Shown here: positions 1 to 7,635 of the stretch, piece after piece
Layout: every line of letters starts with the position of its first letter
Position numbering within the stretch: position 1 is the first letter of the stretch
Assembly: GCA_905373085.1 (NCBI GenBank)
Contig: CAJPRR010000003.1
Location: forward strand, 1 to 48,678
Direction: 5' to 3'
DNA length: 48,678 nt
From: an uncultured Selenomonas sp.
GTDB lineage: Bacteria > Bacillota > Negativicutes > Selenomonadales > Selenomonadaceae
The notes under the pieces: generated by a model
Seen by the model: the letters and a program-made list of their open reading frames with translations, nothing else
What the model was told of the DNA's origin: nothing
Database searches by the model: none
Made by a program: the position numbers and the translations under genes

Positions 1-1155
1 ATGCGCGTCCAGATCCGTTCGCTCGATCAGGACAACCAGAACACGCAGAACGGCAACAGCATGATGAAGGTTGCCGAGGGCGCTGTCTCCAGCACGGTTG
101 ACATCCTCAAGACCCTCAAGGAGAAGGTCATCAACGCTGCGAACGACACGAACACGGATGACGACCGTCTGACGATCCAGAAGGAGCTCAACCAGAGCAT
201 CGACCAGATCAACGACAACGCGAACATCACGTTCAACGGCAAGTATCTCGTCGACGGCACGCACAACCAGAAGGTCACGGCTACGACGACGACGTTCACG
301 AACCAGTCGATGAGCACGGCGACGACCAAGACTTCGGCCATGACGGGTCTGCTCGACCGCACGGGCCGCAACCTCAACATCCATTCGCAGGATACGATCA
401 CGATTTCCTACGTCAACCAGGGCAAGACGGTGACGACGAGCTTCAAGGTTTCGACTTGCACGCTCGAGAATATCATGGGTGCGATTTCCGGTGCGGCTGG
501 TTCGGGCAAGATGGGTGCGGCTATCGGCGCGGATTCCATCATCGGCACGAACGTCGCCGGCGACACGGTCTACACGGCTTCCGGCGAGAGCGCCATCTCG
601 CTCTACGCTGCGGGCACGGGCGTCGGCAACTCGATCGGCGGCATCACGTTCAGCATCACGGACACGCAGGGCAACATCAACAAGTCGGCGAACGCCGTCC
701 TCGATGCTTTCTCCGAGACGGTTCGTGCGCAGGACAGCTCGCAGGACAACTCGATGAACTTCCAGATTGGCACGCGCGCCAACCAGGCGATCCGCGTCGG
801 CATGACCGATATGCGCGCCCAGGCTCTCGGCCTCCAGGGTTCGGACGGCGCTACGCTGAACATCAGCACGCGCGACAAGGCGAATGCTGCCATCAACGTT
901 CTTGACAACGCGATCAGCAAGGCACTCGACCAGCAGACGACGATCGGCGCTGTTCAGAGCCGCTTGAACTACACGAGCCAGAACTTGACGACGGCAAGCG
1001 AGAACGTCCAGGCTTCCGAGTCCACCATCCGCGATGCCGACATGGCAAAGGCGATGACGAACTACACGAAGAACAACGTTCTCATGCAGGCTGCTCAGGC
1101 TATGCTCGCTCAGGCGAACCAGTCCAGCTCCGGCGTTCTCAGCCTGCTCCAGTAA
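1..1155 (+). CDS. Flagellin, 5'-truncated by the window edge
   Basis: Flagellin subunit of the flagellar filament. The reading frame is open at base 1. The first visible residues (MRVQIRSLDQDNQNTQNG) match residues about 51 onward of the complete flagellin at 30728-32071, so roughly 50 N-terminal residues lie outside the window and the ATG at base 1 is an internal Met. The conserved D0/D1 N-terminal part (MMKVAEGAVSSTVDILKTLKEK) and C-terminal part (MAKAMTNYTKNNVL, ending SGVLSLLQ) are present. The centre is shorter than in the second flagellin and holds a Thr/Ser-rich stretch (visible residues about 90-120) that could accept O-glycans. It is followed at once by a strong terminator and faces the modification island. 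Identification is secure; which flagellin paralogue it is cannot be told. Confidence 0.95.
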   Translation: MRVQIRSLDQDNQNTQNGNSMMKVAEGAVSSTVDILKTLKEKVINAANDTNTDDDRLTIQKELNQSIDQINDNANITFNGKYLVDGTHNQKVTATTTTFTNQSMSTATTKTSAMTGLLDRTGRNLNIHSQDTITISYVNQGKTVTTSFKVSTCTLENIMGAISGAAGSGKMGAAIGADSIIGTNVAGDTVYTASGESAISLYAAGTGVGNSIGGITFSITDTQGNINKSANAVLDAFSETVRAQDSSQDNSMNFQIGTRANQAIRVGMTDMRAQALGLQGSDGATLNISTRDKANAAINVLDNAISKALDQQTTIGAVQSRLNYTSQNLTTASENVQASESTIRDADMAKAMTNYTKNNVLMQAAQAMLAQANQSSSGVLSLLQ

Positions 1156-1183
1156 TTTCGTCAGAATTACACAAAGAGCAATC

Positions 1184-1213
1184 AAGAACCTCCCCTTCGG
1201 GGGAGGTTCTTTT
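1184..1213 (+). terminator. Intrinsic terminator of the first flagellin gene
   Basis: A perfect 12-bp stem (AAGAACCTCCCC, 1184-1195, with 1200-1211) closes a TTCG tetraloop and runs into a short T tract. It begins 28 bp after the flagellin stop codon. Confidence 0.95.
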
Positions 1214-1240
1214 GCGTTCCCCGACTTTTCTTATCCGTAT

Positions 1241-1268
1241 TTCCTTAGAAGATATTTCGTAGTATAAT
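1241..1268 (+). promoter_or_regulatory. Probable housekeeping promoter of the rpn gene
   Basis: A perfect TATAAT lies at 1263-1268, 16 bp after a weak -35 (TTCCTT, 1241-1246). An AAGGAG ribosome site at 1292-1297 sits 10 nt before the ATG at 1308. The local sequence is AT-rich compared with the neighbours. Confidence 0.6.
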
Positions 1269-1307
1269 AAAAACAAGAAGAAAATCTCAACAAGGAGCGA
1301 AATCACC

Positions 1308-2168
1308 ATGAAGCGAGAAGAGATGGAAAAATGGCGTCAGAAATTCTTGGTGATTTTGGCAGGGTTTCGTCTGTTGGATGATGATTTCATGACAGCAGCA
1401 TTCCAAGACAGCTTGGAATGTGTCGATCTGGTTCTGCAGATCATCTTGGACAGGCCGGATGTCAAAGCGACAAAGGCGATCACGCAGCATACGCTGAAGA
1501 ATCTGCACGGCCGAAGCGTGCGCCTCGATATTCATGCATGGACAGATGAACAGGAGTTCAATGTCGAGATTCAGCGCGGAGGCAAGGGCGCTGCAGAACG
1601 GCGAGCCAGGTATAACAGCAGCCTTATGGACGCCAACACGCTGCTTTCAGGAGACGATTACGAAAGTTTGCCGGAATCGTATGTGATATTCATTACGGAA
1701 ACAGATGTTTTGGGCATGGGACAGCCGATTTATGTTGTCGAGAGGATGATAAGAGACAGCAGCATAACTTTTCAAGATGGCTCCCATATTATTTATGTCA
1801 ACAGTTCCATGGCGGATGAAACTACGCCGCTTGGCAGATTGATGCATGATTTTCGCTGTACGCGAGCCGAGGATATGTATTATGACGTATTGGCAGAACG
1901 GGTAAGATTTCTTAAGGAAACAGAGGAAGGGGCTGGGATCATGTGCGAAGCGATGGAAAATCTTGCAAAGGACATTGCACAGGAAGCAAAGGCACAAGGC
2001 ATGGCACAAGGCATGGCACAAGGCATGGCACAAGGCATGGCGCAGGGAAAAACGGACATCGTCCTAGAAATGCTGCGGGGCAAGATGCCCCTTGAAACAA
2101 TCGCGCACATGTCGAAATTCTCTTTGGAAAGAGTGAAAGAACTTGGCAAGATGCACAGCTTGCTTTAA
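1308..2168 (+). CDS. Rpn-family PD-(D/E)XK nuclease (RpnL-like, full length)
   Basis: Recombination-promoting nuclease/putative transposase family protein of 286 residues, a usual length for the family. The nuclease core shows an Asp (D74 in VRLDIHAW) followed by E87-x-Q89 (FNVEIQ), the D...ExQ form of the PD-(D/E)XK active site. The C-terminal part (about 212-286) is helical and contains four perfect MAQG repeats plus a flanking KAQG. Published work on Rpn proteins describes them as toxin-antitoxin systems acting against phage, in which a separately translated C-terminal piece blocks the full-length toxin; the repeats and an internal start here fit that model. It has its own promoter and terminator, so it is an independent unit between the flagellin and the island. 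The TAA stop lies inside a dispersed repeat. Confidence 0.85.
   Translation: MKREEMEKWRQKFLVILAGFRLLDDDFMTAAFQDSLECVDLVLQIILDRPDVKATKAITQHTLKNLHGRSVRLDIHAWTDEQEFNVEIQRGGKGAAERRARYNSSLMDANTLLSGDDYESLPESYVIFITETDVLGMGQPIYVVERMIRDSSITFQDGSHIIYVNSSMADETTPLGRLMHDFRCTRAEDMYYDVLAERVRFLKETEEGAGIMCEAMENLAKDIAQEAKAQGMAQGMAQGMAQGMAQGKTDIVLEMLRGKMPLETIAHMSKFSLERVKELGKMHSLL
1941..2168 (+). CDS. Candidate internal antitoxin (RpnS-like) made from the 3' end of rpn
   Basis: An in-frame ATG at 1941 (Met212 of the long protein) is preceded by AGGAAGG (1924-1930) at a spacing of 10 nt, a good ribosome site inside the coding sequence. Translation from it would give 75 residues starting MCEAMENLAKDI, containing all the MAQG repeats and the C-terminal helices. 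In studied Rpn systems such a short C-terminal product is the antitoxin. The site is seen in the sequence; its use is inferred by analogy. Confidence 0.5.
   Translation: MCEAMENLAKDIAQEAKAQGMAQGMAQGMAQGMAQGKTDIVLEMLRGKMPLETIAHMSKFSLERVKELGKMHSLL
1989..2048 (+). repeat. 12-bp tandem repeat in rpn (MAQG units)
   Basis: Three perfect copies of ATGGCACAAGGC (2001-2012, 2013-2024, 2025-2036) are flanked by one diverged copy on each side (1989-2000 and 2037-2048). Each unit adds four residues, so gain or loss of units by slippage keeps the frame and changes the length of a helix. Confidence 0.9.
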
Positions 2169-2212
2169 GGAAGTGCGGATCAATCCGTCCGCCATCTTCA
2201 GATATCGTTTCC
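2165..2212 (-). repeat. Dispersed palindrome-like repeat, copy 1
   Basis: This stretch matches the reverse complement of 14121-14175 over most of its length. Shared blocks in order are TTAAGGAA, CGGAT, CCGCC and CATCTTCA, ending in a degenerate TTCC. It supplies the stop codon of rpn. It could be a small interspersed element of this genome or a shared RNA structure. Confidence 0.6.
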
Positions 2213-2237
2213 CCAAATGGATTTTTCGTGAATAGAT

Positions 2238-2283
2238 GTTGCGATTCTGCCTTTGTTGTGGGCGGAATCGCAACTTTGATTTT
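2238..2283 (+). terminator. Intrinsic terminator of rpn
   Basis: A 14-bp stem (2238-2251 with 2261-2274, one G-T pair) with a 9-nt loop is followed by TTTGATTTT. It separates rpn from the island. Confidence 0.85.
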
Positions 2284-2319
2284 AGCTGTGCGGGGCAAAG
2301 AGGCATAATTTCGTCTCAT

Positions 2320-2346
2320 TAAGTTTCTCGTCTTTTATCACGATAC
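2320..2346 (+). promoter_or_regulatory. Candidate sigma-28 (flagellar) promoter of the first island operon
   Basis: TAAG (2320-2323), 15 nt, then CACGATAC (2339-2346) resembles the sigma-28/SigD pattern TAAA-N15-GCCGATAA. The same arrangement is found at 14173-14199 and 30581-30607, the latter before a flagellin gene. The start codon of the first glycosyltransferase gene lies about 70 nt downstream. Confidence 0.5.
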
Positions 2347-2419
2347 ACGGTTCGATAAGCGCGTATGTTTCGCGAAAGGGCTGTATGTATTCGGTGATTT
2401 ATATAAAAGGGGCATCTGT

Positions 2420-5254
2420 ATGATGAAGATTTCAGCTTGCTATATCACGAAGAACGAGAGCGCGAATATCGCCGCATCCATCGAGAGCATAGAGGCGAGC
2501 GTCGATGAGATCATCGTCTGCGATACCGGCTCCGAGGATGATACGTGCCGCATTGCGGAGGCTCTTCCCAAGGTGAAGCTCTTTCGCGGCGCGTGGCGCG
2601 ACGATTTCGCGGCGGCGCGAAACGAGGCGCTTTCTCATGCGACAGGCGACTGGGTCGTCTTCCTCGATGCGGACGAGCGGTTTTCCGAAGCGACGCGCGG
2701 GAATCTTCCTGCCGTTCTGGAAGAAGCGAAAGGGTACGACGCGCTCGCCGTGAAGATCGTAAATCTTGACATCGACGGCGAGGAGGAGAAGCGCATCGAT
2801 CATACCTACGTCGTGCGCGCCTTCCGCCGCTCGCCTGAGATCCGCTACGCGGGGCGCATCCACGAGCATATCGAGCGCGGGGACGGAGAGCTGCGCCTTG
2901 CCTTCGCTGCAGAGGAGCAGCTCGTACTGCTCCATACGGGCTATACAGCGAGCCGTATAAAGGGCAAGGCAGAGCGCAATTTGAGGCTTCTGCTGCAGGA
3001 ATTGGAGCGGACGGAAAGCCCGGAGGATCTCTACCGCTACCTCGCCGAGGCGTATGAAGGCGTGGGCGATGCGGAGCGCGCACTGCACTACGCGCGGCTT
3101 GACATCGCAGACGGCCCTCGCCCCGTGCTTTTTGCGAGCCGCTGCTACCGCATGATGCTCTACATGCTGCCTGAGGGGAACGAGCGCACGCACGCGCTGG
3201 AAAAGGCGCGGCGCGACTTCCCGCGCATTCCCGAATTTCATGCCGAATACGCCGAGCATCTGGCGCGGGAGTTGAAGTTCTCCGAGGCGATCGCGGTGAT
3301 GGAAGAAGCTTTTCGCGCCTATGCTGAGCATGAAGAGGACGGCGAGGCGATGGAGTTCGACGATGCGATGCTCGCCGTGGCGAAGGAGCGCACAGTCCTT
3401 TGGCAGAGAATCGCAGAGAGGGAGAAGACGCTTAAAATCTCGGCGTGCGCCATCGTGCGCGACGAGGCGCACGACATGCCGCGCTGGCTTGAGAATACGG
3501 CGGTCTACAGCGATGAGCGCATCGTCGTCGATACGGGATCGAAGGACGAGACGAAGGCGCTGGCCGAGGCGGCAGGCGCACGCGTCTACGACTATCCGTG
3601 GCGCGACGACTTCGCGGCGGCAAAGAACGAAGCTCTTTCCCATGCGACGGGTGACTGGATCGCTTTCCTCGATGCTGACGAATATTTTGCCGCGCCGCAG
3701 ACCGTGCGGCCGTATCTCGCACGGCTCTCCGTCGAGCAGCCCGAAATCGAGGCGGTCATGCTGACGATTGCCAATCTCGACGAGGACGATCACTTCAGGG
3801 AGATCCAGCGCTTTCCGACCGTGCGCCTCTTCCGCCGCCGCGCGGACATCGCCTTTTTCGGGCGCATCCACGAGGCGGTCGGCAAGAAGGAAGGTCAGCT
3901 CGAAATCAAGCTGGAAAGGAAGCATCTGCTCGTCTTCCATCTCGGCTATTCTTCGGGGCGTGTCAGGAAGAAGAGCGAGAGGAACTTCGCGCTCCTGCAG
4001 GCGGACATCGAGAAGAACGGCGAGCAGCCCGGGCATTGCCGCTATCTGGCGGACTGCTATGCGGCTTTCGGCGATTGGAAAAAGGCGCTTTATTACGCCC
4101 TTTCGGCGCTCGATTCCCCCGTGACTGCCATCGGCAGCGACAGCGATATGTACAGGACAGCGCTGCAGGCGATGCGCGAATGCCGGATGGGGGCAGAGGA
4201 TATGCTCGCCTTGACGGAAAAGGCGCTGGAAGCCTTTCCCGAGTTGCCCGATTTCTATGCGGAGAAGGGCATGATCCTCTCGTCAATGGGAAGGCTCAGG
4301 GATGCTGCTGCTTCTTTCGAGCACGCCTTTTTCCTCGCCGCACGCGAGGATGGCGTGGTATGGCAGGCGTCGCGCTTTGCTGCAGACGCGCCGGTCGCTT
4401 GGCGTCGTCTGGGAGAGATCTATCTTGCGCTCGGCGAGACGGAGAAGGCGAAGGCGGCGCTTGCCGCTTCTTTGCGCCTCCATCCGTTCAGCGAGGAAGC
4501 GCTCGCCGCCTGGCAGAGACTCATGGGCGTATCGTGCGGCGAAACCTTGCGCGAGTTCTTTCCACATACGGCGGAGGCTCTGCGCTTCCTTGTGCGCTGG
4601 GCGGCGTCCGCAGGGGAAGCGAAGCTCGCTGCCGATGCGGCAGGGGAGCTGGCGACGCTCTTTGGCGAACGCCTGCCCGAGACGGATTGCCTCGATGCTT
4701 GGCAGACGGGGGACTGGCAGAAGATGGCGGGGCTGGCGACGAGGGAGGTCGCGGACACGATGCAGGACTTGTTCCTCACGCTGCTGCAGCTGTCGGAGCA
4801 GAGGGAGACGGCGACTCTTCCCGTGCAGGAGATGCAGCCGCTTCTGCCCCCGCTGCAGGAGATCGTGCGCTGCTATGCGAAGGAAGAGCCGCTCGCAGAG
4901 GAGCTTTGGGAGTCGTATCGGGCGTTTTTGCCGGCGCTTGCACAGCGTCTGCCGCAGGAAGCCTTGCTTCGCTATGTGCGCCTCCTCTCGAAGCTCTCGC
5001 CGGAGAAGAAGCGCGAGGCGGCGGCACTCCTCTTGGCGGCGGAGCAGTGGCGGGCGTCGCTCGAACTTCTGGCTGCCGTGCCGGCGGATGCCGCCGCAGC
5101 CGACGCCTCTTTCTGGCACGATGCGGGCGTCGTTTTCTATCAGCTCGGCGACTTTGCAGCCGCGCGAGACAGTTTTTCGCGTGCGCGGCAGAAGGGCTGC
5201 TCGCTGAAGGATATTGACGCTTATGAAGCATGGATGAAGGAGGCCTTGGCATGA
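2420..5254 (+). CDS. Tandem double GT2 glycosyltransferase with C-terminal TPR-like region
   Basis: A 944-residue cytosolic protein with no signal peptide or membrane segment. It has two full GT2 (GT-A fold) domains in a row. The first covers residues 1 to about 230, with DTGS at 35-38 and the metal/nucleotide motif DADE at 83-86. The second runs from about 338 to 600, with DADE at 418-421. The two share a nearly identical WRDDFAAA(R/K)NEALSHATGDW block, so they arose by internal duplication. The rest is helical and TPR-like. It begins the first block of the island and overlaps the next gene by ATGA. Likely role: adding sugars to flagellin or to a glycan on it. Donor and acceptor cannot be read from the sequence. 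The start may be the ATG at 2420 or at 2423, after AAAAGGGG. Confidence 0.85.
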   Translation: MMKISACYITKNESANIAASIESIEASVDEIIVCDTGSEDDTCRIAEALPKVKLFRGAWRDDFAAARNEALSHATGDWVVFLDADERFSEATRGNLPAVLEEAKGYDALAVKIVNLDIDGEEEKRIDHTYVVRAFRRSPEIRYAGRIHEHIERGDGELRLAFAAEEQLVLLHTGYTASRIKGKAERNLRLLLQELERTESPEDLYRYLAEAYEGVGDAERALHYARLDIADGPRPVLFASRCYRMMLYMLPEGNERTHALEKARRDFPRIPEFHAEYAEHLARELKFSEAIAVMEEAFRAYAEHEEDGEAMEFDDAMLAVAKERTVLWQRIAEREKTLKISACAIVRDEAHDMPRWLENTAVYSDERIVVDTGSKDETKALAEAAGARVYDYPWRDDFAAAKNEALSHATGDWIAFLDADEYFAAPQTVRPYLARLSVEQPEIEAVMLTIANLDEDDHFREIQRFPTVRLFRRRADIAFFGRIHEAVGKKEGQLEIKLERKHLLVFHLGYSSGRVRKKSERNFALLQADIEKNGEQPGHCRYLADCYAAFGDWKKALYYALSALDSPVTAIGSDSDMYRTALQAMRECRMGAEDMLALTEKALEAFPELPDFYAEKGMILSSMGRLRDAAASFEHAFFLAAREDGVVWQASRFAADAPVAWRRLGEIYLALGETEKAKAALAASLRLHPFSEEALAAWQRLMGVSCGETLREFFPHTAEALRFLVRWAASAGEAKLAADAAGELATLFGERLPETDCLDAWQTGDWQKMAGLATREVADTMQDLFLTLLQLSEQRETATLPVQEMQPLLPPLQEIVRCYAKEEPLAEELWESYRAFLPALAQRLPQEALLRYVRLLSKLSPEKKREAAALLLAAEQWRASLELLAAVPADAAAADASFWHDAGVVFYQLGDFAAARDSFSRARQKGCSLKDIDAYEAWMKEALA

Positions 5255-7635
5255 AGCTTTCCGCCTGCGTGATCACGAAGAACGAAGAGGAGAATATCGG
5301 CACATGGCTCGCCTCGATGAAGAAGCTTGCCGACGAGATGATCGTCGTCGATACGGGATCGGCCGACCGTACGGTCGAGATGGCGAAGGAGGCGGGCGCC
5401 CGCGTCTTTCATCACGCGTGGCAGAACGACTTTGCCGCCGCGAAGAACGCTGCGCTGGAAAAGGCGAAGGGCGACTGGATCCTCTTCCTCGACGCCGACG
5501 AGTATTTCAGTCCGCAGACGCTCCCCAAGGTGCGCCCGCTGCTCCTGGAGGTGGAAAAGAGCACGAAGCCCATCGTCGGCGTGATCTGCCGCCTCGTCAA
5601 CATCGACAAGGATCACGGAAACCGCTTCACGGGCGCGATTTTCCAACTGCGTATTTTCCGGAACAGTCCCGACCTTCGCTACGAGGGCAAGATTCATGAG
5701 CATGTTGTGGATGCGCACAGGGCGGAGCACGAGATGTTCGCAACGCCGGAGATCGTCATCTTCCATACGGGCTATTCGGAGAGCCGCGTGCAGAAGAAAC
5801 TTGAGCGCAACCTCGACTTTTTGCGGCAGAAGGAAGAGGCGGAGGGCGAGTCCGCCGACGACGCCCTGCACTATATGGACTGCTACTACGGCCTGGGCGA
5901 TTTCATCAAGGCGGAGGAGTATGCGAGGCAGGCGATCGCGAGCAAGATCGTCTACATGGGACGCGAGGGCGCCGAGTACTGGGGGCTGGTGCGGGCGCTG
6001 CTCGCCCGGAAGCGTCCGAAAGAAGAGATCATCGCCGTTTTGGAAGAGGCGATGGCAAAGTATCCCGACCTCGCGGAGTTCCCCATGGAATACGGGCTTC
6101 TGGCATGGGAGGAATGCGATTATCTGCTTGCAGAGCGGATGTTCCGCCTTGGCATGGAGCACAAGGAGAAAGCTCCGGCATCGCTTCGCTCGGACAATTC
6201 CCTGCAGATGTTTCCCTTCGTCTGCGCCGCGCTCGGCAAGATCGCGGCGATGAAGAAGAGGCCGGCGGAGGCCTTCGACTATTTCCTGCGTGCCGTCAAG
6301 GAATATCCGTATGCCAAGAGCCTCTTCCTCGCTCTTTACGATGCGCTCGCGGGGCAGGAGCCGGCGGACGTCATCGCGCTCCTCGATACGCTCTACGACA
6401 AGGAGCACGATGCGCCGTTCATCATAGAGGCTCTTCGTTCGCGCGAGTTGACGCCTGTGCTGCTCTACTACGCGCGATTTCTGCCGGCCGAGAAGCGTGA
6501 CGAGACGCTGCTCTATCGCGCGGCAGGCCGCATGGATGCGGCGGCGGTCGAACTTTCGGCGCGGCTCAAGAGCTTTTCCTCGCTGCTCGCCGAGGCGAAG
6601 GGGGAGCAGGGCGTGCTGCCCGAGGAGGACGCCGCATCGCTCCTGCTTGCCGGGGCGTACAAGAGGCATTGGCGCAGGAAGGCGCTGCCGCTCGTCAGCA
6701 TCATGATCCCGACGTACAATCGCCCGCAGTTCTTCGAGCTGGCGCTCCAAAGCGCTCAGCGGCAGAACTACGAGAATCTTGAGATCATCGTCTGCGACAA
6801 CAGCACGGACGACAGGACGGAAGCTTTGATTGAAAAGTATCTGGGCGATTCGAGGCTGCAATACCATAGAAACAGGGCGGCGAAGACGAAGGAAGAGAAT
6901 TTCGCGCCGTTCGAGCATCTCGCAAAGGGCGAGTACCTGCAATGGCTGATGGACGACGACATCCTGCTCGACGGCAAGATCGAGAAGATGATGCAGGCAT
7001 TTCGCGAGAATCCTGCGGCGAGGCTCGTGACATCGAGACGCGCCGTGATCGACGGCGCGGGCAGGCTGCAGCCGAATCCCTATGCGGCGGGCGTGCCCGA
7101 AAGCGAGGCGGCGTATTCCGTATTCGAGGGCGAGGCCGTCGGCAGGGAGACGCTGCTCGGCTGGAAGAACTTCCTCGGCGAGCCGTCCGCCGTGCTCTTT
7201 CGGCGAGCCGATCTCAAGCACCCCTATTGGCATGCCGAGAGCCGCGGCTACAAGACGATTTCCGACGTGGCGATGTGGCTGGAGCTTCTGGAAGGGGGCG
7301 ACTGCGTCTTCTTCCAGAAGCCTCTGAGCTGCTATCGCCGCCACGAGGCGCAGGAGGGACAGCAGGCGGCGGTCATCCTCCTGAGCCGCTTGGAGTGGCT
7401 GAGGCTCATCGGCGAGTATTTCGAGCGCCGCGTCTACATCAAGACGGAAGAGGAGTATCGAAAGCCGCTGGAGCTTCTTTACGGCGAGTATCTGGCGGAG
7501 CGCGACCGCTTCGACCGCGCGGCGGCGGGAGAAATGTGGCGCGAATATGAAGAGGCGATGCGCTCTGTACGGCGCACGCTGGAAAAGATGAAGGAAAAGG
7601 AGCGGGCGCATGGCAAGCGAGAAGGAAAAGGATAG
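5251..7635 (+). CDS. Double GT2 glycosyltransferase with a central TPR-like region
   Basis: Protein of 794 residues starting at the ATG at 5251, which overlaps the previous stop (ATGA) and has AAGGAGG at 5237-5243. Residues 1 to about 220 form a GT2 domain like those of the preceding gene (DTGS 34-37, DADE 81-84, WQNDFAAAKNAAL). Residues about 220-470 are helical. A second, different GT2 domain starts near residue 478 (LPLVSIMIPTYNRPQ) with DDD at 568-570. This second domain is closely related to the C-terminal domain of the protein at 21752-23278, which suggests that modules are exchanged within the island. Acts in the cytosol; the sugar is unknown. Confidence 0.85.
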   Translation: MKLSACVITKNEEENIGTWLASMKKLADEMIVVDTGSADRTVEMAKEAGARVFHHAWQNDFAAAKNAALEKAKGDWILFLDADEYFSPQTLPKVRPLLLEVEKSTKPIVGVICRLVNIDKDHGNRFTGAIFQLRIFRNSPDLRYEGKIHEHVVDAHRAEHEMFATPEIVIFHTGYSESRVQKKLERNLDFLRQKEEAEGESADDALHYMDCYYGLGDFIKAEEYARQAIASKIVYMGREGAEYWGLVRALLARKRPKEEIIAVLEEAMAKYPDLAEFPMEYGLLAWEECDYLLAERMFRLGMEHKEKAPASLRSDNSLQMFPFVCAALGKIAAMKKRPAEAFDYFLRAVKEYPYAKSLFLALYDALAGQEPADVIALLDTLYDKEHDAPFIIEALRSRELTPVLLYYARFLPAEKRDETLLYRAAGRMDAAAVELSARLKSFSSLLAEAKGEQGVLPEEDAASLLLAGAYKRHWRRKALPLVSIMIPTYNRPQFFELALQSAQRQNYENLEIIVCDNSTDDRTEALIEKYLGDSRLQYHRNRAAKTKEENFAPFEHLAKGEYLQWLMDDDILLDGKIEKMMQAFRENPAARLVTSRRAVIDGAGRLQPNPYAAGVPESEAAYSVFEGEAVGRETLLGWKNFLGEPSAVLFRRADLKHPYWHAESRGYKTISDVAMWLELLEGGDCVFFQKPLSCYRRHEAQEGQQAAVILLSRLEWLRLIGEYFERRVYIKTEEEYRKPLELLYGEYLAERDRFDRAAAGEMWREYEEAMRSVRRTLEKMKEKERAHGKREGKG

